Positions 9,012-15,731 of a stretch of DNA of 64,000 nucleotides are shown piece after piece (within the stretch, counting starts at the first letter, position 1; each line of letters opens with the position of its first letter). Position numbers and translations under genes: made by a program. The notes beneath the pieces are model-generated. The model made no database searches. It was not told the DNA's origin and was given only the letters and a program-made list of their open reading frames with translations. The stretch is taken from the NCBI RefSeq assembly GCF_003119115.1, contig NZ_CP022367.1, positions 832,001 through 896,000 on the forward strand, read 5' to 3'. This DNA is from Azospirillum sp. TSH58 (GTDB lineage: Bacteria > Pseudomonadota > Alphaproteobacteria > Azospirillales > Azospirillaceae).

Positions 9012-9460
9012 CAGGCCGTCTCCGGACCTTTGCGCTGGATGCGGCGCCCGAAGATCTCCAGCCGCTGCCCGATCATGTCGAAGCCGAGATGGCGGGCGAT
9101 GCGGGTCACGGCGGCCTCCAGCTCCGGGTCCTGGAACTCCACCACCTCGCCGGTCTCGATGTCGATCAGGTGATGGTGATGGTCGCCGCGCGCCTCCTCG
9201 TAGCGGGCGCGTCCGTCGCCGAAATCGTGGCGCTGGATGATCCCGATCTCCTCGAACAGCCGCATGGACCGGTAGACGGTCGCCAGGCTGATCCCGGCGT
9301 CGATCGCCGCCGCGCGGCGGTAGACCTCCTCCACATCGGGATGATCGGCGGCTTCCGACAGGACGCGCGCGATGATCCGGCGCTGGCCGGTCATCTTCAA
9401 CCCCCGTTCGGCGCAGGCGCGTTCCAGCCGCGACGGCAGGGCTTCTTCGGGCGTGGTCAC
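9011..9460 (-). CDS. fur: Fur-family metal-responsive repressor
   Basis: A 149-residue Fur-superfamily regulator: N-terminal winged helix (about 10-85, with ISLATVYRSMRLFEE as recognition helix) and a C-terminal metal-binding dimerisation domain beginning at GDHHHHLIDIETGE. The HHHH plus the acidic EFQDPELE stretch matches true Fur/Mur, not Irr (which has HHH followed by FFN) or Zur/PerR cysteine motifs; no CxxC pair is seen. In alphaproteobacteria such proteins often respond to manganese (Mur) rather than iron, so the metal is uncertain. First gene of a two-gene unit with the coupled small ORF downstream. Confidence 0.88.
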   Translation of the reverse strand: MTTPEEALPSRLERACAERGLKMTGQRRIIARVLSEAADHPDVEEVYRRAAAIDAGISLATVYRSMRLFEEIGIIQRHDFGDGRARYEEARGDHHHHLIDIETGEVVEFQDPELEAAVTRIARHLGFDMIGQRLEIFGRRIQRKGPETA

Positions 9461-9871
9461 GGGGCCGGTCCTTTCCGATGCCTAACCCATGGAGTCAAGA
9501 GATGGAGAGGAAAGCCCAAAAGGACAACGGTCATCCGCAAGACCTCAACGAATGGCCGGGACGAATGGCCCGCTGTAGGCCCATCGCATCGGGCGGAAGG
9601 AGAGTCCTGGGGCAGACGGACATCCCCATCTCGCAATCGCATCACCGCCCGATACCCCGGATGGCCCGGACGGGTTCCCCCACCGGAACGCCGCAACCCA
9701 CCTTCCGCCACCGCGTTTTTCGTCACAGTCGTCCGTACATGATGCAGACGCCGAAAAATAGGAAAGATCGGATGAGATCAAAGTTTTCGAGACGTCGATC
9801 CAATCCCATCTTTTGCACGTAGACACTCGAAGCCGCCCCTTCATCAACATCCCCCGGGGAAGACCGAGCCC
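9461..9871. other. intergenic region, fur / GNAT divergent promoters
   Basis: 411 bases between divergent genes. The part next to the acetyltransferase (about 9740-9840) is visibly richer in A and T than the surroundings and probably holds its promoter. The short open frames here lack coding character. No RNA gene or repeat was found. Confidence 0.4.
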
Positions 9872-11059
9872 ATGGACATGAGGACTCTTGTTGAGGACGA
9901 CGGCGAAACCATCGACATCACCTTGCAGCCTCTGGACGATCCCGGAAAATTTGAAAAGATTTGGATTGATCTGGAGCGGCGCGCCGACGGGTCCTTCTTC
10001 CTGAGCTGGCAGTGGATCGGCAACTGGCTGGCCTCCCTGCCCCGCGGCACGCGGCCCCACGCGCTGGTGGCGCGACGCGACGGGCGGGTCGTCGGGCTGG
10101 CGCTCCTCTGCCCGCGCACCCAATGGCGCTTCGGCCTGCTGCGCACCCGCTGCTGGCTGCTGCACGAGACCGGGGAGCGGACCTTCGACCGGCTGTTCGT
10201 GGAGTACAACGGCATCCTCGCGGACCGGAGCTGCGCGGACGCGGTGCTGGCCGCCTGCTTCGACTGGCTGGGGCACCGCCTGACCAATTGGGACGAGCTG
10301 GTGCTGGGGGGGCTGGAGCCGGAAGCGGAGGCGGCGGTTCGGCTCGCCGCGGCCCGGCAGGGCCACACGCTGCAGGTCCGGGTGGCCGACAGCTGCCAAT
10401 GGGTCGATCTGGACGGCGTGCGCCGGCAGGGGGCCGGCTATCTCGCCAGCCTCGGCAAGAACACCCGCGCCGCGGTGCGCCGGGCCATGCGGCTCTACGC
10501 CGAGCGCGGCCCCCTCACCTACCGCGTCGCCGCGACGGCGGGCGAGGCCCTGGAGGATTTCCACGCCATGGAGATCCTGCATCAGGCGAGCTGGAACGCC
10601 CGCGGCCAGTCCGGCGCCTTCTCCAACCCCGCCTTCCGTCCCTTCCACGAGCGGCTGATCGCCGGCGGCGTGCCGGCGGGAACGGTGCGCCTGTGCCGGG
10701 TCAGCGCCGGGGACGCGATCATCGGCTATCTCTACAACTTCGTCCATCGCGGGCGGGTGATGAACTACCAGGGCGGCTTCGCCTACGAGGCCGACAACCG
10801 GCTGAAGCCCGGTCTGGTCGCCCATGTCCTGGCCATCGAGGACACGCTGGCCCGCGGCGAGGACTGCTACGACTTCATGTCCACTCCGGCGGGGCACAAG
10901 CCGCTGCTGTCCAACACCGAGCAGCCGATGAACTGGATCGCGCTCGGCCCCGACCGGCTGAGCCGCCAGATCGACACCCGCCTGCGCCGCGTCAAGGCGG
11001 GTGTGGCCGACCGGATGAGGCGGCTGATCCGCAGCCCGCTTCCCCTGATGAACCGCTGA
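9872..11059 (+). CDS. GNAT-family acyltransferase (BcsL/CelD-like)
   Basis: A 395-residue protein with the double-GNAT architecture of the CelD/BcsL family: a variable N-terminal half and a C-terminal acetyltransferase fold (about 190-360) recognisable from ARGQSGAFSNPAFRPFH, the AGDAIIGYLYNFVHRGRV strand pair and a DFMSTPAGHKPLLS motif. Members acylate sugars or peptides in exopolysaccharide, cellulose or related surface pathways. It is the first gene of an apparent three-gene operon with an ATP-grasp ligase and a metallophosphoesterase (62- and 13-base gaps), suggesting a small ligation/acylation pathway whose product is unknown. Confidence 0.82.
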   Translation: MDMRTLVEDDGETIDITLQPLDDPGKFEKIWIDLERRADGSFFLSWQWIGNWLASLPRGTRPHALVARRDGRVVGLALLCPRTQWRFGLLRTRCWLLHETGERTFDRLFVEYNGILADRSCADAVLAACFDWLGHRLTNWDELVLGGLEPEAEAAVRLAAARQGHTLQVRVADSCQWVDLDGVRRQGAGYLASLGKNTRAAVRRAMRLYAERGPLTYRVAATAGEALEDFHAMEILHQASWNARGQSGAFSNPAFRPFHERLIAGGVPAGTVRLCRVSAGDAIIGYLYNFVHRGRVMNYQGGFAYEADNRLKPGLVAHVLAIEDTLARGEDCYDFMSTPAGHKPLLSNTEQPMNWIALGPDRLSRQIDTRLRRVKAGVADRMRRLIRSPLPLMNR

Positions 11060-11121
11060 CTCCGCCAAAGCCACCGCCGCAACCGCAGGGCCGCCGACCG
11101 GGCGGTTGGAGGATGCCGAGA

Positions 11122-12342
11122 ATGAAGAACACCCCCGCCGCCATGAAGTCCGCCGCCAAATCCGCCGCCATCAACCCCGCCTTGGCCTGCGTGATGGGCG
11201 ACATGGACATGGTCCGCCCGCTGGGGCTGGCCGGGCTGCGCTGCGCCGTGGTCACCCATCCCGGCGCCCCCGCCCTGCACTCCCGCTTCACCAGGGACGC
11301 CATCCTGTGGGACGACCCGGCGCGCAACCCGGACGGGCTGGTCGAGGTGATGATGGCCTTCGCCAAGGACCAGCCGGAAAAGCCGGTCCTCTATTTCCAG
11401 GACGACACCCAGCTCCTGCTCGTCTCGCGCAACCGGGACCGTCTCGCGGAGGGGTTCCGCTTCGCCATCGCCGACGCCGAGCTGGTGGAGGATCTGGTCG
11501 ACAAGGGCCGCTTCCAGGCGCTGGCCGAGCGGCTGGACCTGCCCGTCCCGGCGACCCGCCGCCTTTATCCGACCCGCGAGGCGGCACCCGACGTGGTGGA
11601 CCTGCGCTTTCCCCTGATCGTCAAGCCGCTGACCCGCCGCCGGGTGTGGGACGAGGCGGACGGCTTCGCCAAGGCCATCCAGGTCGATTCCGCGGAGGAG
11701 CTGCGCGCCCTGTGGCCGCGGCTGGCGGCGGTCGGGCTGGACCTGCTGGTGCAGGAGATGATCCCCGGCCCGGAGACGCGGATCGAGAGCTACCACGTCT
11801 ATGTGGACGAGGGCGGCGGCGTGGCCGGGGAGTTCACGGGGGCCAAGATCCGCACCTACCCCCTCGCCTACGGCCACAGCACCGCCCTGACCATCACCGA
11901 CGCGCCGGACGTGGCGGCGCTGGGCCGCTCGCTGACCGAACGGCTGGGCCTGCGCGGCGTCGCCAAGTTCGACTTCAAGCGCGCCCCCGACGGCGCGCTG
12001 CATCTGCTGGAGGTCAACCCGCGCTTCAACCTGTGGCACCATCTGGGGGCGGTGGCCGGGGTCAACCTGCCGGCGCTGGTCCACGCCGACCTCCTCGGCC
12101 TGCCGCGCCCGGCGGCGGGCAAGGCGCGGGCCGGGGCGCGCTGGTGCCACATCACCAAGGACCGGCTGGCCGCCAGGGACAGCGGCCTGTCGATGGCCGC
12201 GTGGCTGCCCTGGGTGCTGGGTTGCGAGGCCAAGGCCATCGCGCTCGACGACCCGATGCCCTTCCTGCACAACCAGCTCGCCCGCTTCCTGCCGTCGCGC
12301 GCGCCGCAAGACGCGCCCGGCGGTGCGATGAAGGCCCAATGA
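11122..12342 (+). CDS. ATP-grasp ligase
   Basis: A 406-residue ATP-grasp enzyme; the family forms carboxylate-amine (or thioester) bonds at the expense of ATP. Visible elements: a Rossmann-like N-terminal domain (MGDMDMVRPLGLAGLRCAVV), the first nucleotide-binding lobe (FPLIVKPLTRR), the hinge VQEMIPGPET, and the metal-binding LLEVNPRFNLWHHLG. It is related to the carboxylate-amine ligases found near polysaccharide and secondary-metabolite genes. Start: GGAGG directly abuts one ATG, so the ATG nine bases later, at proper distance, was preferred. Substrates are not deducible. Confidence 0.85.
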   Translation: MKNTPAAMKSAAKSAAINPALACVMGDMDMVRPLGLAGLRCAVVTHPGAPALHSRFTRDAILWDDPARNPDGLVEVMMAFAKDQPEKPVLYFQDDTQLLLVSRNRDRLAEGFRFAIADAELVEDLVDKGRFQALAERLDLPVPATRRLYPTREAAPDVVDLRFPLIVKPLTRRRVWDEADGFAKAIQVDSAEELRALWPRLAAVGLDLLVQEMIPGPETRIESYHVYVDEGGGVAGEFTGAKIRTYPLAYGHSTALTITDAPDVAALGRSLTERLGLRGVAKFDFKRAPDGALHLLEVNPRFNLWHHLGAVAGVNLPALVHADLLGLPRPAAGKARAGARWCHITKDRLAARDSGLSMAAWLPWVLGCEAKAIALDDPMPFLHNQLARFLPSRAPQDAPGGAMKAQ

Positions 12343-12355
12343 GGGCGTCGCCGCG

Positions 12356-13177
12356 ATGAAGATCGGCATCCTGTCGGACATCCACGCCAACCGCGAGGCG
12401 CTGGAGGCCACGCTGGCCGACATGAGCGGCGCGGGGGTCGGGCGCGTCGTCTGCCTGGGCGACGTGGTGGGCTACAACACCGACCCGTCGCCCTGCATCG
12501 CCCTGCTGCGCGCGGCCGGAGCGGTCTGCGTCGCCGGCAACCACGACCGCGCGGTGACCCGCCAGATCCCCACCGACGGCTTCAGCGTCCGGGCGATCCG
12601 GGCGATCGCCTGGACGCGCAAGCGCCTGCCGCCGGAGGACGTCGCGTGGCTGTCCGCCCTGCCGCTGAAGACCAGCGTCGGCGACCAGCTCGTCGCCGTC
12701 CACGGGGCGCTTCATGTGGACCGGGGCTGCGAGCTGGTCCGGCTGAACAGCGAGGACCGGCTGCGGCGCACCGCCCAGGCCCTGCTCGCCCATCCCTCCG
12801 GCGCCCGCGTCTGCGCCTACGGCCACACGCACCGGCTCGGCATCCACGAATACCGCAACGGCGAGCTGTGGGAGCACGATCCCGACAGCGAGGTCGCCCT
12901 GCGCGGCGGCTCCTGCTATCTGCTCAATCCCGGCACGGTGGGGGAGCCGCGGACGGAGGAGCGGCGGGCAAGCTGGATGCTGTTCGACACCGGCCGCAGG
13001 ACGGTGAGCGTGCGGCGGGTCGCCTACGACGACCGCGCGGCTTTCGAGAAGACGCGCCGGGCGGGGATCGAGCCGCGGCGCCTGCTGGCCATCCCGGCGC
13101 CGGTGCGCGCCGCGCTTCAGGGGGGGCTGCGGCGAATGGGGATTTACGAGATGGTGCGGCGGGTCATCAACTCGTGA
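12356..13177 (+). CDS. metallophosphoesterase (YfcE/DR1281-like)
   Basis: A 273-residue calcineurin-like phosphoesterase with the full two-metal signature: SDIHANREAL (D-x-H), GDVVGYN (G-D), GNHDRA (GNHD) and YGHTHRLG (GHTH), in the normal order over residues 1-165. The C-terminal ~60 residues are family-specific. It follows the ATP-grasp gene by 13 bases and closes the operon. It may remove a phosphate from the substrate or product of the two enzymes before it. Confidence 0.9.
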   Translation: MKIGILSDIHANREALEATLADMSGAGVGRVVCLGDVVGYNTDPSPCIALLRAAGAVCVAGNHDRAVTRQIPTDGFSVRAIRAIAWTRKRLPPEDVAWLSALPLKTSVGDQLVAVHGALHVDRGCELVRLNSEDRLRRTAQALLAHPSGARVCAYGHTHRLGIHEYRNGELWEHDPDSEVALRGGSCYLLNPGTVGEPRTEERRASWMLFDTGRRTVSVRRVAYDDRAAFEKTRRAGIEPRRLLAIPAPVRAALQGGLRRMGIYEMVRRVINS

Positions 13178-13529
13178 CCCGCTCTTTTACTGAACGGTCG
13201 CCAGCATCAGCAGCGATGCGCCGAGCGGCAACAGGGCGAGCAGCAGCTTGAGCATGGGTCCGGCCATCGGGGTCTCGTAAGGGGGGGCTCCAAACGCGCG
13301 CGACTGTAACCGGACGGCGGGCGATTTTCTGTGACAAATCCCACAACCCAGCCATCCATTCCCGCGTCCTGAAAAATTTTCCTTTTGATCCAATCTCTCG
13401 GAAAATCCGTATCAACTCTTTGGTGCTATCGTCGGTTCCGCCGCAGGGCGGGCCATCCCGGAAGGGGCCATCGGCAACCGGCGGCATCCAACAAGTCTTC
13501 GACGATACGGACCGGCGGGAGTGTGGACA
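13178..13529. other. intergenic region before chemotaxis receptor
   Basis: About 350 bases. The segment just before 13400 is AT-enriched (GAAAAATTTTCCTTTTGATCC) and probably contains the receptor promoter. A possible 22-residue hydrophobic peptide on the minus strand is discussed among rejected items. Nothing else is seen. Confidence 0.4.
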
Positions 13530-15233
13530 ATGAATTGGTTCCGAAACGCCAAGGTCGGCCTTCGGCTGATGCTGAGCTTCTCCAGCATCCTGGTGCTGAT
13601 GGTCGCCCTGGCGGCCATCGCCATCTACAAGGTCAACAGCATCAACGACAGCCTTTCCACCATCAACGACGTCAACAACGTCAAGCAGCGCTACGCCATC
13701 AACTTCCGCGGCAGCGTGCATGACCGGGCGATCAGCCTGCGCGACGTCACGCTCCTGTCCGACGCCGCGGCGCTGAAGGCCGAGCTTGCCACCATCGACC
13801 GGCTGGCCGCCGACTACGCGCGCTCCGCCGAGCAGCTGGACCGCATGTTCGCCGTCGGCACCCACATCACCGCCAAGGAACGGGAGATCCTCGCCTCCAT
13901 CAAGCAGACGGAGGCCAAGACCCTGCCGCTGGCCCGCGGCGTCATCGAGGCCCGTCAGGCCGGCGACACCGACCGCGCCGTCAAGATCCTGGTCGAGCAG
14001 GCCCGCCCCGGCTTCACCGAGTGGCTGGCCCGCATCAACGCCTTCATCGACCTCCAGGAAGCCGAGAGCCAGGCGGTGGCGAAGCACGCCCGGACGGTGT
14101 CCGAGAGCTTCCAGGTTCTGATGATCTCGCTGTGCGCGGTGACCGTCCTGCTCGGCGCCGGCCTCGCCTGGTGGTCGATCCTGACGGTGCGACCGCTGCG
14201 CCGCCTGACCGACACCACGCTGAAGCTGGCCGAGGGCGACCTGACCATCGCGGTGCCGCAGGCGACCAGCCGCGACGAGGTCGGCGAGATCATCCGCGCC
14301 GTCCAGGTCTTCAAGGACAACATGGTCCGCGCCCGCCGCATGGAGTCGGAGAAGGAGGAGACGGAGCGCCGCGCCGAGGCCGAGAAGCGCGAGGCGATGA
14401 ACGGGCTGGCCGACCAGTTCGAGCGCAGCGTCGGCTCCATCGTCGAGCTGGTCTCCCACGCCGCCGCCGAGCTGGAGGGCGCCGCCCAGACGCTAAACGC
14501 GACCATGGAACGCGCCAACGATCAGGCCGGCACCGTGGCCGCCGCGGCGACCCAGGCGACGGCCAACGTGGAATCGGTGGCCACGGCCTGCGGGGAACTC
14601 GCCGGGTCGGTCAGCAGCATCGGCCAGCAGGTCCGCCAGTCCGCCGACATCGCCAACCGCGCCGTCCGCAACGCCGAGGACACCCAGGCCACCGCGGAGG
14701 GTCTGGTCAGCACCTCGCAGAAGATCGGGGAGGTGGTGCAGCTCATCAACTCGATCGCCCAGCAGACCAACCTGCTGGCGCTGAACGCGACCATCGAGGC
14801 CGCCCGCGCGGGCGAGGCCGGCAAGGGCTTCGCGGTGGTGGCGAGCGAGGTGAAAAATCTCGCCAACCAGACCGCCAAGGCGACGGAGGACATCACCGCC
14901 CAGATCGCCGGGGTTCAGGACGTGACCCTGCGCACCGTGCAGTCGATCCGGGAGATCGCCCAGGTCATCGGGGAAAGCAGCCAGATCGCCGACGACATCG
15001 CCCAGGCGGTGGAGCAGCAGGGCATCGCCACCCAGGAGATCGCCCGCAACGTCCAGCAGGCCTCGGCGGGCACGGCGGAGGTGTCGGGGGCCATCGTGCA
15101 GGTCAGCGGCGCCGCCTCGCAGGGCGGGACCGCGGCGGGCCGTGTGCTGGGCAGCGCCCAGGAGCTGAGCCGCTCCGCCGCCCGCCTGCGGACGGAGGTC
15201 AGCGGCTTCCTCGCGAAGGTCCGCGCGGCATAA
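13530..15233 (+). CDS. methyl-accepting chemotaxis protein (4HB sensor)
   Basis: A 567-residue transducer: membrane helix at about 10-33, a four-helix-bundle periplasmic sensor (to about 185), a second membrane helix (VLMISLCAVTVLLGAGLAWW), HAMP (about 205-260), and a cytoplasmic methyl-accepting domain. The signalling hairpin tip QQTNLLALNATIEAARAGEA and the following GKGFAVVASEVKNLA are intact, so it should couple to CheA/CheW. There is no CheB/CheR-binding pentapeptide at the C-terminus. The start was set at the ATG giving MNWFRNAKVG. Two hairpin-rich repeat blocks follow the gene. Confidence 0.94.
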   Translation: MNWFRNAKVGLRLMLSFSSILVLMVALAAIAIYKVNSINDSLSTINDVNNVKQRYAINFRGSVHDRAISLRDVTLLSDAAALKAELATIDRLAADYARSAEQLDRMFAVGTHITAKEREILASIKQTEAKTLPLARGVIEARQAGDTDRAVKILVEQARPGFTEWLARINAFIDLQEAESQAVAKHARTVSESFQVLMISLCAVTVLLGAGLAWWSILTVRPLRRLTDTTLKLAEGDLTIAVPQATSRDEVGEIIRAVQVFKDNMVRARRMESEKEETERRAEAEKREAMNGLADQFERSVGSIVELVSHAAAELEGAAQTLNATMERANDQAGTVAAAATQATANVESVATACGELAGSVSSIGQQVRQSADIANRAVRNAEDTQATAEGLVSTSQKIGEVVQLINSIAQQTNLLALNATIEAARAGEAGKGFAVVASEVKNLANQTAKATEDITAQIAGVQDVTLRTVQSIREIAQVIGESSQIADDIAQAVEQQGIATQEIARNVQQASAGTAEVSGAIVQVSGAASQGGTAAGRVLGSAQELSRSAARLRTEVSGFLAKVRAA

Positions 15234-15247
15234 TGAGGCGATCTATT

Positions 15248-15330
15248 CCCTCTCCCCTCCGCTCACGCGCAAACGCAGTTTGCGCTGACGCGACAGGCGG
15301 ACCTTTGGTCCGCCGAAAGCGGGGAGAGGG
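15248..15330. repeat. REP-like hairpin block 1
   Basis: Outer arms CCCTCTCCCC...GGGGAGAGGG enclose two perfect inner hairpins: GCGCAAAC-GCA-GTTTGCGC and GGCGGACC-TTT-GGTCCGCC. This is the structure of dispersed palindromic repeats placed between genes in high-GC alphaproteobacteria. Here it lies after the receptor gene and may also stop transcription. Confidence 0.85.
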
Positions 15331-15396
15331 TTAGGGTGAGGGGGTTGCGCGTGTCGGAACGTCCGGCATAAGCGCACCCCCCTCACCGGCTCTCAG

Positions 15397-15490
15397 CGGA
15401 TGCCATAGGCATCCGCCTGTCGCCGTCAGCGCTGGCTGAAAGCCAGCGCGAGAGGCCCTTCGGGCCACCCTCTCCCCAGAGGGGAGAGGG
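15397..15490. repeat. REP-like hairpin block 2
   Basis: Four successive hairpins: CGGATGCC-ATA-GGCATCCG, AGCGCTGGCT-GAA-AGCCAGCGC, GGCCC-TTC-GGGCC, and CCCTCTCCCC-AGA-GGGGAGAGGG. It is related in design to block 1 and shares the CCCTCTCCCC arm. It sits between the convergent receptor and yqaE genes, where a two-way transcription stop would be useful. Confidence 0.85.
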
Positions 15491-15502
15491 CTATATCGGG
15501 CC

Positions 15503-15679
15503 TCACGCCGGGGAGCGGTCCTTGTACTTCACGATGACGTACAGCGCGTGGATCATGCCCGGGATGTAGCCGAGCAGGGTCAGCAGCACGTTGATCCAGA
15601 ACTGGGCGCCAAACCCCACCTGGAGGAAGACGCCGACGGGCGGCAGCAGAAGCGCCAGGATGATGCGTATGATGTCCAT
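15503..15679 (-). CDS. yqaE: YqaE/Pmp3 family membrane peptide
   Basis: A 58-residue protein: MDIIRIILALLLPPVGVFLQ at the start, then GFGAQFWINVLLTLLGYIPG, and a short basic tail. The two hydrophobic helices with the PPVGVF and GYIPGMIHA signatures are diagnostic of the Pmp3/YqaE family of stress-linked plasma-membrane peptides, which affect membrane potential in yeast; the bacterial role is unclear. It is monocistronic and convergent with the chemotaxis receptor across the REP-like blocks. Confidence 0.93.
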   Translation of the reverse strand: MDIIRIILALLLPPVGVFLQVGFGAQFWINVLLTLLGYIPGMIHALYVIVKYKDRSPA

Positions 15680-15731
15680 GCCGCGATAACGCTCCCGCCC
15701 CGCCCCCGGTTCCCTTCGCCTTTCGCGATCC

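Noticed and set aside
13187..13255. Possible 22-residue hydrophobic peptide (MLKLLLALLPLGASLLMLATVQ region) on the minus strand
   Set aside because: Looks like a membrane peptide but has no clear ribosome site and no recognisable family; chance cannot be excluded.
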